Origin: Alphaproteobacteria bacterium
Lineage (GTDB): Bacteria; Pseudomonadota; Alphaproteobacteria; CACIAM-22H2
DNA: 43,320 nucleotides
Reading direction: 5' to 3'
Assembly: GCA_016793045.1 (NCBI GenBank)
Contig: JAEUKZ010000269.1
Coordinates: 1 to 43,320 of the forward strand
The number at the start of each line of letters is the position of its first letter. Positions within the stretch are counted from its first letter, which is position 1. The notes beneath the pieces were generated by a model. That model saw only the letters and a list, made by a program, of their open reading frames with translations. It was not told where the DNA came from and ran no database searches. The position numbers were made by a program, and so were the translations under genes. Below, one piece after another: positions 24,657-31,934 of the stretch.

Positions 24657-24935
24657 CTACGCGCGCGGCGCTTCGCCCGGTGCGAGCGTCGTCAGCTGCA
24701 ATGCATGCAGTCCCGTGCGGAACTCGTCCGCGAGCAGATCGTAGACCAGGCGTTGGCGGTTGACGCGTGACATGCCGGCGAAGGCCGCCGCGACGATCGT
24801 TACCGCGTAGTGCGTTTCGCCGTCGGGACGGGCGCCCGCATGCCCTGCGTGGCGACCGGAATCGTCGACGACCTCCAAGCGCTCCGGGGCCAGTCCGGCC
24901 TCGATCACGCGCCTGATCCGGTCGGCGCGGCTCAT
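24657..24935 (-). CDS. BolA family protein
   Basis: 92 residues, the size and fold order of BolA: helix MSRADRIRRVIEAGL, then strand ERLEVVDDSGRHAGH, the loop carrying GRHAGHAGARPDGETHY, then VTIVAAAFAGMSRVNRQRLVYDLLADEF with the conserved R-X-X-R-Q-R..Y core, and HALQLTTLAPGE. BolA proteins work with monothiol glutaredoxins in iron-sulfur trafficking and regulation. The start overlaps the stop of the lipoprotein gene by four bases (ATGA), tying it to the Mla-type operon; a BolA relative next to mla genes is also known in E. coli (ibaG). I cannot separate BolA from IbaG by sequence here, so no symbol is given. Confidence 0.92.
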   Translation of the reverse strand: MSRADRIRRVIEAGLAPERLEVVDDSGRHAGHAGARPDGETHYAVTIVAAAFAGMSRVNRQRLVYDLLADEFRTGLHALQLTTLAPGEAPRA

Positions 24936-25573
24936 GGCCGCGCCGGACGCTGGGTGTGGCCGGCGGCGCGCAGCGTCCATTCGACGATCTGCCGGCAGGC
25001 CTGGCCCACGGCTTCGTCGAAGGCCAGAGCGACGCGGTCGATCGCCGTGCCGTCGGCGCGGATAGCCTGCGTGAAGACCTGGCCGCCGACGATGGCGCGA
25101 TCGGGCAGCCTGATCAGGCGTGCAACGATTCGTACCGTTGCCTGCGGTGGGCCGTTTCCGTTGTCGTAGTCGGCTTGCAGGTCGCGCAACTCCGTCGCCA
25201 GGATGTAGTCGGAGCGGAAGCGGGTCGAATCGCGCCCCACGCCGGCAATACGGGCCGAATTCTCGAAGGTCTGGACGAGCGCAGTCTGAACCATCTCGGG
25301 TGCGGCGTCGGTCCAGGTCACGTTGGCGTAGTATTCGAGCGTGACGGGCGAACGGCGCAACGCGATGCGTTGCGTGTTCAGTCCTTGCGGCGCGGTCGGA
25401 ACCGGAATCTCCAGGTTCCAATCGACCCGAGGCAGGTCGTTGGAGAAGCCGGACCGGGGGTTGACCGTAAAGAGGCGCGGCGGATCACCGCCTCCGGTGA
25501 TCGCGGCGCTGCAGCCGCCGAGGACGAGGGGGGGAAGTAGCAGCGCGAGCAAACCGCGGCGCGCGATTGTCAT
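24932..25573 (-). CDS. ABC-type transport auxiliary lipoprotein
   Basis: 213 residues. The signal peptide MTIARRGLLALLLPPLVLGGCS ends in a lipobox with Cys21. The mature part fits the ABC_trans_aux family (PqiC/YmbA-related): RLFTVNPRSGF near the start, LEIPVPTAPQGLNTQRIALRR, YYANVTWTDAAPEMVQTALVQ, ATELRDLQADYDNGNGPPQ, and a C-terminal FDEAVGQACRQIVEWTL. Lipoproteins of this kind act with MCE proteins at the outer membrane. It overlaps mlaD upstream by four bases and bolA downstream by four bases, so the genes are tightly coupled. Its presence instead of a periplasmic MlaC makes the operon look part Mla, part Pqi. Confidence 0.9.
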   Translation of the reverse strand: MTIARRGLLALLLPPLVLGGCSAAITGGGDPPRLFTVNPRSGFSNDLPRVDWNLEIPVPTAPQGLNTQRIALRRSPVTLEYYANVTWTDAAPEMVQTALVQTFENSARIAGVGRDSTRFRSDYILATELRDLQADYDNGNGPPQATVRIVARLIRLPDRAIVGGQVFTQAIRADGTAIDRVALAFDEAVGQACRQIVEWTLRAAGHTQRPARP

Positions 25574-26544
25574 CGTGGTCTGAAGCCTCGTTGCTGGTCG
25601 CCGAAGAAGAAGCGTGCCGGATCGCGCTCGACCTGCAGAAGCAGCCGCGACAGCGAGGACACCAGGGTCCGCGCTTCGACGACGAGCTGGGAGATGTCCT
25701 GCAGGTTGTACTGCGCGAAGTCACGGACCGGTCGCCGCAACTCGGCGAGGATGACGTCGACCTGCGTGCCCAGGCGTTCGAAGCTCTGCATCGTGGCGCG
25801 GATGTCTTCGAGGCTGCGCTCGGCGCCGGCGAGCAGGCCGTTGCGGGCGCCGACCCGCTGCAGGACGGAGCGCAGGTCGCGCGCGAGCGCGGTGGCCTCA
25901 GTCGCCGTTCCGCGCAGCGACGACAACGTGCCATTCGCCTCTTCGACCGTCGTCGTGATCTGCGCGGATGCGTCTGCAAGGCCGCTGGTCATCCGATCGA
26001 GATTCGCCGCGATGGCGGAGAGGTGGGCGATGTTCTCGTCGCTGAGAAGCTGATTGAGGCGGACCGCGATCTGGCCGATCTGCGCGAACAGCTCGGGGGC
26101 ATCGTCGAACAGACGATCGAGCGGCGACGGTCGCCAGGGGATGACGGCCCGTCGCCGGCCGGGACGTGGCAGGAGCGGCTCCGCCGCCTGCGTGCCGCCG
26201 AACAGCTGGATGTAGCTGACGCCGGTGACGAAGCTGCCGATCGCGAGCTGGGCGTAGGTGTCGGTCTTGATCGGGGTGCCGGTGCGGATCGAAACGGTCA
26301 CCTGGATCAGTTCGATGTTCTGGTCGTCGAGCGAGATGTCGGTCACGGTTCCGACCGGCACGCCGCGCAGCCGCACCGGCGCGCCGACGAGCAGCCCGGT
26401 CACCGAACCGCGGAAGTAGATGTAGTAGAACGTGCCGACGTCGCGCTCGCGATAATTGGACAGCCACATCACCGAGATGAACGCGCCCGTGATGATCACG
26501 AGCACGAACAGGCCGACGAGAAAGTAACTCGCGCGCGTTTCCAT
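25570..26544 (-). CDS. mlaD: MlaD family MCE protein
   Basis: 324 residues. One N-terminal transmembrane helix (YFLVGLFVLVIITGAFISVMWL, residues 7-28) is followed by a single MCE domain: FYYIYFRGSVTGLLVGAPVR, then LRGVPVGTVTDISLD, then VSIRTGTPIKTDTYAQLA and IGSFVTGVSYIQLFGG. From about residue 140 to 310 a long, mostly alpha-helical and probably coiled region (LSAIAANLDRMTSGLADASAQ, TATEATALARDLRSVLQRVG) could span part of the periplasm. It should form a ring on the MlaFE complex and bind lipid. Six bases separate it from mlaF. The helical extension is longer than in E. coli MlaD. Confidence 0.92.
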   Translation of the reverse strand: METRASYFLVGLFVLVIITGAFISVMWLSNYRERDVGTFYYIYFRGSVTGLLVGAPVRLRGVPVGTVTDISLDDQNIELIQVTVSIRTGTPIKTDTYAQLAIGSFVTGVSYIQLFGGTQAAEPLLPRPGRRRAVIPWRPSPLDRLFDDAPELFAQIGQIAVRLNQLLSDENIAHLSAIAANLDRMTSGLADASAQITTTVEEANGTLSSLRGTATEATALARDLRSVLQRVGARNGLLAGAERSLEDIRATMQSFERLGTQVDVILAELRRPVRDFAQYNLQDISQLVVEARTLVSSLSRLLLQVERDPARFFFGDQQRGFRPR

Positions 26545-26550
26545 GGGCCT

Positions 26551-27321
26551 TCAGCGTCCCTGCACGAATGCAGCGCGGCCGCGCGGCCCATGGAAGTACG
26601 ACTTGATCCAGGGGTGATCGAGCTGCATCAGTTCCTGCAAGGTGCCGACGATGATGTGTTTGTCGACCAAGACGGCGATCCTGTGGGTGATGGCGGCGAG
26701 CGTATCCAGATCGTGCGTGACAATGACAACCGTGAGATTCAGGCTCTTCTGCAGGTCGTCGATCAGCTGATCGAACGCCGCTGCCGAGATCGGGTCGAGT
26801 CCCGCGGTTGGCTCATCGAGAAACACGATCTCCGGGTCGAGCGCAAGCGCCCGTGCAAGCGCCGCGCGCTTGATCATGCCCCCCGAAAGTTCCGAGGCGT
26901 ACTTTGCACCAGCCTCCGGCGGCAACCCGACCATGCGGATCTTGAGCCGGATCAGGTCGCCGACCAGCTTTGACGACAGCCGCGTGTGCTCGCTGAACGG
27001 TACGCGGACGTTCTGCGCAACCGTGAGGGCGCTGAACAGCGCGCCGTTCTGGAACAGCACGCCCCAGCGCTCCTGCACGGCGCGGCGTTCGTCCTCGTCG
27101 AGCTTTGCCATGTCTCGGCCGAAGATCTCGATCGATCCGCCTTCCTGCTTCTTGAGGCCGATCAGCGTGCGCAGAAGCACCGACTTGCCCGATCCGGAGC
27201 CGCCGACCAACGCCATGATCTCGCCCCGCTTGATGTCGAGGTCGAGACCGTCGTGAATTGTATTGGCGCCGAACCGCGTCACCAGGCCGCGGACGCGGAT
27301 GATGGGCTCATCGCTCGCCAT
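26551..27321 (-). CDS. mlaF: MlaF family lipid ABC transporter ATPase
   Basis: 256 residues from ATG 27321 (MASDEPIIRVRGLVTRFG). Walker A is GGSGSGKS (residues 40-47), the Q-loop is near FQNGALFSAL, the ABC signature is SELSGGMIKRAALARA, Walker B with the catalytic Glu is EIVFLDEPTAGLDP, and the switch His is in VIVTHDLDTL. The LSGGMIKR variant is typical of MlaF/Ttg2A proteins. It powers the inner-membrane MlaE permease. Two bases separate it from mlaE upstream. The 18-residue C-terminal tail (HPWIKSYFHGPRGRAAF) is also a known MlaF feature used in complex assembly. Confidence 0.95.
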   Translation of the reverse strand: MASDEPIIRVRGLVTRFGANTIHDGLDLDIKRGEIMALVGGSGSGKSVLLRTLIGLKKQEGGSIEIFGRDMAKLDEDERRAVQERWGVLFQNGALFSALTVAQNVRVPFSEHTRLSSKLVGDLIRLKIRMVGLPPEAGAKYASELSGGMIKRAALARALALDPEIVFLDEPTAGLDPISAAAFDQLIDDLQKSLNLTVVIVTHDLDTLAAITHRIAVLVDKHIIVGTLQELMQLDHPWIKSYFHGPRGRAAFVQGR

Positions 27322-27323
27322 GG

Positions 27324-28466
27324 TCAGATCTTGAGCCACGAGAAGAGGATCGAGAAAAGCGCATCGGCCACGATGACCAGAAAGATCGATACGACCACCG
27401 ACTGCGTGGTGTGGAGGCCGACGCTTTCCGCGCTGCCGCCCACTTTGAGCCCTTCGTAGCATCCGACCATCGCGATCAGGAACGCGAAGAACGGCGCCTT
27501 GACGAGTCCGACCGTGAGCTGGGTCAGAGTCACCGCTTCGCGCAGCTGGGCGAGGAACTGCGGGGGCGTTACCCCCAGTTCGAGCACGCACATCATGCCG
27601 CCGCCCATGATCGCCATGACATTGGCATAGAAGGCGAGCAGCGGCAGGGCGACCATCATCGCAAACAGGCGGGGCAGGACCAGGACTTCCATCGGGTCGA
27701 TGCCGAGGGTTTGCATCGCGTCGACCTCATCGTTCACCTTCATCGTCCCGATTTCCGCGGTGAAGGCGCTGCCCGAGCGGCCCGCGACCATGATCGCGGT
27801 CATCAAGACGCCGATCTCGCGCAGGACCGTGACGCCGAGCAGATTGACGGTGAGCACCTCCGCGCCGAAGGCGCGGAGCTGATCGGCACCCTGATAGGCG
27901 AGCACGACACCGATGAGGAAGGACAGCAGGCCGACGATCGGCATCGCGTCGAGGCCGACACGCTCGACATGGCTGAGGAACGAGATGAGCCTGACACGGC
28001 GCGGACTCGTCACGGCGCGCAGGATGGTTACCGCGGTCAGTCCGAAGAAGCTGAGGAGGCGGCGCGCCTCGTTGAGCGCCTCGACCGTCCCGTGGCCGAG
28101 CCGCTCGATGAGGGCGCGGACAGGGGAAATCATCACCCGCTGTAGGGTCCGCCGTTCCGCCCCGGGATCCATGCGAGCCATCAGCGCGGTCTGGGCCTCG
28201 CTAGCATGGGCGAGTTCCACCGCGACGCCGGACTGCCTCAAGGGCCGCATGAAGCGGTAGAGCACCCACGCGCCCGCGGAGTCGAGCGCTTCGACCGCCC
28301 TGAAATCGACCGCAACCGAGGCCGCACCGCGGGTGTCGACGGCGCCGAGATCGCGCGCCAGCGCCTCGACGCGCGCCAGCACGACGCGGCCCCTGAGCGC
28401 AAGGGTGACCTGTGAGCCGTCGCGGCTGATCTCGAGCGTCTTGGGGCTGTCGGTAGCGATGGCCAT
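27324..28466 (-). CDS. mlaE: MlaE family lipid ABC permease with N-terminal STAS domain
   Basis: 380 residues from ATG 28466 (MAIATDSPKTLEISRDG). Residues 10-105 form a STAS-like domain: VTLALRGRVVLARVEALARDL, VDFRAVEALDSAGAWVLYRF. This part corresponds to MlaB, a separate protein in E. coli. Residues 130-380 are the MlaE permease with GVVLAYQGADQLRAFGAE, ELGVTVLREIGVL-like sequence (here NLLGVTVLREIGVLM), MVAGRSGSAFTAEIGTMKVN and DEVDAMQTLGIDPMEVLVLP. Hence this operon needs no separate mlaB. It likely moves phospholipid across the inner membrane with MlaF and MlaD. It starts 20 bp downstream of the agmatinase-family stop, so read-through from that gene is possible. The ribosome site is weak. 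Confidence 0.94.
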   Translation of the reverse strand: MAIATDSPKTLEISRDGSQVTLALRGRVVLARVEALARDLGAVDTRGAASVAVDFRAVEALDSAGAWVLYRFMRPLRQSGVAVELAHASEAQTALMARMDPGAERRTLQRVMISPVRALIERLGHGTVEALNEARRLLSFFGLTAVTILRAVTSPRRVRLISFLSHVERVGLDAMPIVGLLSFLIGVVLAYQGADQLRAFGAEVLTVNLLGVTVLREIGVLMTAIMVAGRSGSAFTAEIGTMKVNDEVDAMQTLGIDPMEVLVLPRLFAMMVALPLLAFYANVMAIMGGGMMCVLELGVTPPQFLAQLREAVTLTQLTVGLVKAPFFAFLIAMVGCYEGLKVGGSAESVGLHTTQSVVVSIFLVIVADALFSILFSWLKI

Positions 28467-28486
28467 GGATTTTCGGGCGGAGATGG

Positions 28487-29461
28487 TCAGGACGTTCGGG
28501 AGGGACGGCGCGCGGCGATCGAATCGGCGAGCACGCACAATATCTCGAACATCATGGTCGCGCCGACCAGCGCCGTGTTGCCGGTCGGATCGAGCGGCGG
28601 CGCGACCTCCACGACGTCGCCGCCGACGAGGTTCAGCCCGCGCAGGCCGCGCAACATACGCTGCGCCTCATAGGTGGTGTATCCGCCGACCTCGGGCGTT
28701 CCGGTGCCAGGCGCATAGACCGGGTCGAGGCCGTCGACGTCAAAACTGACATAGGTGGGTCCGTCGCCGACGATCCGTCGCGCCTCCTCAATCACCCGTT
28801 CCGGCCCGAGACGGAAGTACTCCTCGATCTTGACGATCCGGATTCCGCTCGCCTCGGCGAAGGCCATGTCGTCGTCCCGGTACAGCGACCCCCGGATGCC
28901 GATCTGGATCGTGCGCCGCGGGTCGAGGAGGCCTTCTTCGACCGCGCGGCGAAACGGCGTGCCGTGGGTATAGCGACAGTCGCCGAAATACCGGTCGCCG
29001 GTGTCCGAGTGGGCATCGAAGTGGACCATCCCGACCGGGCGGTCTTTGGCGATCGCACGCATGATCGGCAACGTGGAAAGGTGGTCGCCGCCGGCCGACA
29101 GCGGAATGGCTCCCGCAGCATGGACGGCGGCGTAGTGACGCTCGATCCGGCCCAGCGTGTCCGCGACGTCGCACGGGTTGATCGCGACGTCGCCGAGATC
29201 GGCCGCTCGGGCGAGCGCGAAGGGCGCGATGCCCGACTCCGGGTGGATGCGGCGGATGAGTGTCGACTGATTGCGGATTTCGCGGGGGCCATGGCGAGCG
29301 CCCGGACGGTTGGTGGTTCCTCCGTCCCAAGGAACGCCGACGAGGGCGATATCGAGGCCAACAGGGTCGGTGACATGGGGCAGGCGCATGAACGTCGCAA
29401 TTCCCGCAAAGCGCGGCAGGACGGTGCCCAGCGCCGGCTGCGGAGTTGCCTGATCCTCCAT
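28487..29461 (-). CDS. speB: Agmatinase/ureohydrolase family enzyme
   Basis: Members cleave a guanidino group to urea and an amine using two Mn ions. 324 residues from ATG 29461 (MEDQATPQPALGTVLPRFAG), which has AGGAG nine bases upstream; an ATG at 29488 would add nine residues. Metal-binding motifs are GGDHLSTLPI, VHFDAHSDTGDRYFG and YVSFDVDGLDPVYAPGTGTPE, all complete. Also MVHFDAHSD near residue 145. Agmatine is the default substrate, but guanidinobutyrate or guanidinopropionate hydrolases share this pattern, so the symbol is tentative. It has its own promoter-like pair (29506-29534) and runs towards mlaE, 20 bp away. Confidence 0.87.
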   Translation of the reverse strand: MEDQATPQPALGTVLPRFAGIATFMRLPHVTDPVGLDIALVGVPWDGGTTNRPGARHGPREIRNQSTLIRRIHPESGIAPFALARAADLGDVAINPCDVADTLGRIERHYAAVHAAGAIPLSAGGDHLSTLPIMRAIAKDRPVGMVHFDAHSDTGDRYFGDCRYTHGTPFRRAVEEGLLDPRRTIQIGIRGSLYRDDDMAFAEASGIRIVKIEEYFRLGPERVIEEARRIVGDGPTYVSFDVDGLDPVYAPGTGTPEVGGYTTYEAQRMLRGLRGLNLVGGDVVEVAPPLDPTGNTALVGATMMFEILCVLADSIAARRPSRTS

Positions 29462-29505
29462 CCTCGACGTCTCCTGCCGTGTCTTCATTCTCTTTCTAAA
29501 TCAAT

Positions 29506-29534
29506 ATCTTAATGTGTTTCGGGACGAGCGGCAA
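29506..29534 (-). promoter_or_regulatory. Candidate promoter of the agmatinase-family gene
   Basis: On the minus strand TTGCCG (29534-29529) and TAAGAT (29511-29506) are 17 bases apart. The implied start near 29499 leaves a leader of about 38 nt to ATG 29461 containing its AGGAG. Between this promoter and the divergent small-RNA promoter lies TTGTGTTGCACACGTACAA, a loose dyad that could be an operator. Confidence 0.5.
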
Positions 29535-29562
29535 TAATTTGTGTTGCACACGTACAATCCCC

Positions 29563-29590
29563 TTGATTTTTGCGCCGCAATAATTAGATT
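29563..29590 (+). promoter_or_regulatory. Candidate promoter of the small RNA
   Basis: TTGATT (29563-29568) and TAGATT (29585-29590), 16 bases apart, on the plus strand. The implied start near 29597 falls at the base of the first RNA hairpin. Each hexamer matches sigma-70 at four of six positions. Confidence 0.5.
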
Positions 29591-29596
29591 GTGCAG

Positions 29597-29698
29597 TGCG
29601 ACATCGCTGATGTCGCGTCGGCAATGGCCTCCGGGTCGTTGCCGGGGCGTTTCCTCCCTAAACTCGGGCCGTGCCTCGCGCACGGCCCCTTTTTTTTT
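29597..29698 (+). ncRNA. Candidate small RNA with exposed CCUCC (anti-Shine-Dalgarno) motif
   Basis: No coding gene lies on the plus strand here, yet the strand has a promoter-like pair, RNA structure and a terminator. Hairpin 1 is GCGACATC-GCT-GATGTCGC (29598-29616). Hairpin 2 pairs 29619-29629 with 29634-29644 (11 bp, two G-U) around a TCCG tetraloop. A 21-base unpaired linker follows and contains TTTCCTCCCT (29650-29659), complementary to Shine-Dalgarno sequences. The terminator stem and nine T complete it. The length is about 100 nt. Alphaproteobacterial trans-acting RNAs often expose CCUCC motifs to block ribosome sites; this layout resembles them, but I cannot assign it to a named family. 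Confidence 0.62.
29666..29698 (+). terminator. Strong Rho-independent terminator on the plus strand
   Basis: GGGCCGTGC (29666-29674), loop CTCGC, GCACGGCCC (29680-29688), one C and nine T (29690-29698). Perfect 9-bp stem. The T-run is on the plus strand although the neighbouring protein genes are on the minus strand; its last bases enter the acetyltransferase stop codon. Confidence 0.92.
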
Positions 29699-30236
29699 AG
29701 CCAGCGGGCAGGGTGGTATCGCCGGAACCGAGCGCGCGTTCCATGAGCACGCTATCAACCCAGCGGCCGAATTTGAAGCCGACTGAACGCAGGCAGCCGA
29801 CCTGGGCGAAACCTAGGGCGGCATGAAGGCCGATCGAGGCATGGTTTGCGGAATCCCCGATTACCGCCACCATCTGCCGATAGCCTGCCGCCGAGCTGCG
29901 GTGGAGCAATTCTGCGAGCAGCCGGCGGCCGACCCCAAGCCGCTGCGCCCCCGGGCTGACGTAGATTGAATCTTCGAGCGTATAGCGATAGGCCGAGCGG
30001 GGCCGGAACGGTCCGACATAGGCGTAGCCGATGATGACGCCGTCGCGCGTGGCCACCAAGTGAGGCAGTGCACGCTTTACGATCTCGGCACGCCGGTGCG
30101 CCATTTCGGCGACATCTGGCGGCGTCTCCTCAAATGACGCCAATCCATGAAGGACGTGATGGCTGTAGATCGCGTGGATCGCCGGCACGTCGCCTTCTGT
30201 GCTGTCGCGGACGAGGATTGACGAAAGTGTGCTCAT
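29697..30236 (-). CDS. GNAT family N-acetyltransferase (phosphinothricin-type)
   Basis: 179 residues with the GNAT acetyl-CoA fold: start ILVRDSTEGDVPAIHAIYSHHV, substrate-side GLASFEETPPDVAEMAHR, core YTLEDSIYVSPGAQRLGVGRRLLAELL with the pyrophosphate loop Q-R-L-G-V-G-R, and NHASIGLHAALGFAQVGCLRSVGFKFGRWVDSVLM. The last segment is typical of the phosphinothricin acetyltransferase / methionine sulfone subgroup. The natural substrate may be an amino-acid analogue. Its start overlaps the N-formylglutamate amidohydrolase stop by four bases, so the two are coupled. The stop TAA lies in the T-run of the convergent small-RNA terminator. Confidence 0.93.
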   Translation of the reverse strand: MSTLSSILVRDSTEGDVPAIHAIYSHHVLHGLASFEETPPDVAEMAHRRAEIVKRALPHLVATRDGVIIGYAYVGPFRPRSAYRYTLEDSIYVSPGAQRLGVGRRLLAELLHRSSAAGYRQMVAVIGDSANHASIGLHAALGFAQVGCLRSVGFKFGRWVDSVLMERALGSGDTTLPAG

Positions 30237-31120
30237 CGGTCGGGAAGGTTCTCAGCAAGGCTGATGATGGATGCTTGAAGCCGTGCCAATGCTGCCGCCA
30301 GGGATGCGAAGCCGGAGGACTTCTCGATCCGCAATTCATCCATGTAGAGCGCCCGGTTGATCTCGATCTGAAAGGCGTGGCGGCCGCGACCGGGGGCTCC
30401 GTAGTGCCGCGTCGTGTACCCCCCTGCATAGGGATCGTTGCGTGAAACCGAAAAGCCTTCGCGCTGCAGGGCGCTGGCGACCGTGTCGATGACCATCGGC
30501 GCAGCGGAACTGCCGTGGCAGTCGCCGAGCACGAAGTCGACCCGTCGCCGGCCGGGGTCGCGATCGGTCGGGCCACCGATCGACGGCATGGAATGACAGT
30601 CGATCAGCAGCGACCGACCAAAACGCGCATGTGTCGCGTCGATCAGTGCAGCCAACCGTTCATGGTAGGGCATGTAGAACCGCTCGATACGGCTACGGGC
30701 CTCGGCGAACGGCAGCCGGCCGCGGTAGATCTCCGCACCATTGGCGACGACCCGGGCGATCGTGCCAAGTCCGACCCGGACGCGCAGTGATGCCGTGTTC
30801 ACATAGTCCGGGAGCGCGTCCTCGAACATGGCCGGATCAAGCTCCCACGCTTCCCGGTTCGGGTCGACATAGGCGCGCGGAAAATGGGCGCGCAGGAGCG
30901 GCGCGCCAAGCGCTGGCGCGGCCGCGAACAGCTGGTCGATGAACGCGTCCTCCGACCTGCGCAGCGTGAGCGGATCAAGTCGCGATGCGCGGACGAACTG
31001 GTCCGGATAACGGCTGCCGCTATGCGGTGATGCGAATACCACTGCCGCAGTCTGATCGCCGGGAAGATCCACGGAGAACGGTGGGCTTTCGAAGGCGGCG
31101 TGGACTGCACTTTGTGGCAT
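30233..31120 (-). CDS. N-formylglutamate amidohydrolase
   Basis: 295 residues of the FGase family (HutG-type). Recognised by FASPHSGSRYPDQFV near residue 30, RAHFPRAYVDPNREAWELDP near 78, IERFYMPYHERLAALID near 145, LLIDCHSMPSIGG near 172, then DFVLGDCHGSSAAP and YTTRHYGAPGRGRHAFQIEINR near 240, which carries the conserved N-P-Y..GGY-T neighbourhood. It hydrolyses N-formylglutamate or related N-formyl amino acids to formate and the amino acid in the cytoplasm; the last step of one histidine degradation route, but no other hut gene is here. It is upstream of the acetyltransferase gene and divergent from cpdR across a 222 bp gap. Confidence 0.92.
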   Translation of the reverse strand: MPQSAVHAAFESPPFSVDLPGDQTAAVVFASPHSGSRYPDQFVRASRLDPLTLRRSEDAFIDQLFAAAPALGAPLLRAHFPRAYVDPNREAWELDPAMFEDALPDYVNTASLRVRVGLGTIARVVANGAEIYRGRLPFAEARSRIERFYMPYHERLAALIDATHARFGRSLLIDCHSMPSIGGPTDRDPGRRRVDFVLGDCHGSSAAPMVIDTVASALQREGFSVSRNDPYAGGYTTRHYGAPGRGRHAFQIEINRALYMDELRIEKSSGFASLAAALARLQASIISLAENLPDR

Positions 31121-31342
31121 GCCGTAGGCGCGTATCGCTGAAATCTCAGGTTTCGAATGCCGATGTCTGTGTTAGTAATCGAAAGCGTCGCACGTGTCAC
31201 CTGCGGCCGCGGACGGCGGTGACGCACTGTTGAATTCGCGTCTTTCTCCGGGTTAACACTTCGGCAAGGGCGCGGACTTACGGTGTGACCATCCGCGCCC
31301 GGCGGCGCTGCGCGGGGGCGCTACAGGGCTGGACGATCTGCG

Positions 31343-31699
31343 ATGGCAAACATTCTCTTGGCCGAAGACGACGATGCGATGCGCCAGTTCCTCAGCGCGG
31401 CGCTGACCCGTGCCGGCCACAAGGTGATGAGCCATTCCGACGGCGTTTCGGCACTGAGCGCCCTCGATGCCAAGTTCGATCTCTTGATCACCGACATCGT
31501 CATGCCGCGGCTCGACGGCATCGAACTGGCGCGGCGGGCGCGGGTGGGGCATCCCGATCTTCGCATCATGTTCATCACGGGGTTCGCGGCAGTCGTGCTC
31601 GATGGCGGCAATGCGCCGCTGCCGGGGGCGGCCCTGCTGTCGAAGCCCTTCCATCTGCGCGAACTGGTCGATCGGGTCGATGCTTTGCTTGCGGCGTGA
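31343..31699 (+). CDS. cpdR: Cell-cycle response regulator CpdR
   Basis: 118 residues: a stand-alone receiver domain. Acidic pocket E8-D9-D10, phospho-acceptor Asp51 in LLITDIVMPRLDG, Thr79 in FITGFAAV and Lys101 in LLSKPFHLRELVD. The close match of TDIVMPRLDGIELARRA, IMFITGFAAV and SKPFHLR to Caulobacter CpdR supports the name. Unphosphorylated CpdR primes the ClpXP protease for cell-cycle substrates at the pole. The neighbour order (N-formylglutamate amidohydrolase divergent, tRNA-Val downstream) is seen in other alphaproteobacteria. A weak 6-bp hairpin (31713-31727) follows the stop and overlaps the tRNA-Val promoter. Confidence 0.92.
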   Translation: MANILLAEDDDAMRQFLSAALTRAGHKVMSHSDGVSALSALDAKFDLLITDIVMPRLDGIELARRARVGHPDLRIMFITGFAAVVLDGGNAPLPGAALLSKPFHLRELVDRVDALLAA

Positions 31700-31716
31700 A
31701 CGCGCCGCAGTACCGC

Positions 31717-31744
31717 TTGCCAAGCGGCGACTTTGTTGTATAGT
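31717..31744 (+). promoter_or_regulatory. Promoter of tRNA-Val (GAC)
   Basis: TTGCCA (31717-31722) and TATAGT (31739-31744) are 16 bases apart, ending 18 bases before the tRNA 5' end. The -35 matches five of six sigma-70 positions and the -10 five of six. Confidence 0.65.
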
Positions 31745-31762
31745 CCCGGCCCCGTTAAGGAT

Positions 31763-31837
31763 GGGCACTTAGCTCAGCGGGAGAGCACTACCTTGACATG
31801 GTAGGGGTCACAGGTTCAATCCCTGTAGTGCCCACCA
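31763..31837 (+). tRNA. tRNA-Val (anticodon GAC)
   Basis: Full cloverleaf: acceptor GGGCACT pairs with AGTGCCC, the D-arm GCTC-AGCGGGA-GAGC, anticodon arm CTACC-TTGACAT-GGTAG with GAC at 34-36, T-arm CACAGG-TTCAAT. CCA is encoded at 31835-31837. Reads valine codons GUC and GUU. A second tRNA-Val lies 97 bp downstream on the other strand. Confidence 0.97.
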
Positions 31838-31934
31838 TCCTTTCAGATTGCAGGCAGAATCCACCGGCTCGGCGCCAGATGCGCCGCCTGCTGCGCGTGC
31901 TGATGGTCAATTGCCGGATTTCGCGGGGTCGCGA

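Noticed and set aside
29666-29698. Terminator serving the minus-strand acetyltransferase gene
   Set aside because: The nine T lie on the plus strand; read from the minus strand the hairpin is followed by GAGTTTAGGG, with no adequate T-run.
29597-29698. Short protein gene instead of a small RNA
   Set aside because: No start codon with ribosome site gives a meaningful product in this span, and the sequence is dominated by hairpins.
31713-31727. Terminator after cpdR
   Set aside because: Stem of only 6 bp with a broken T-run; the same bases serve as the tRNA-Val promoter, so I kept only the promoter.
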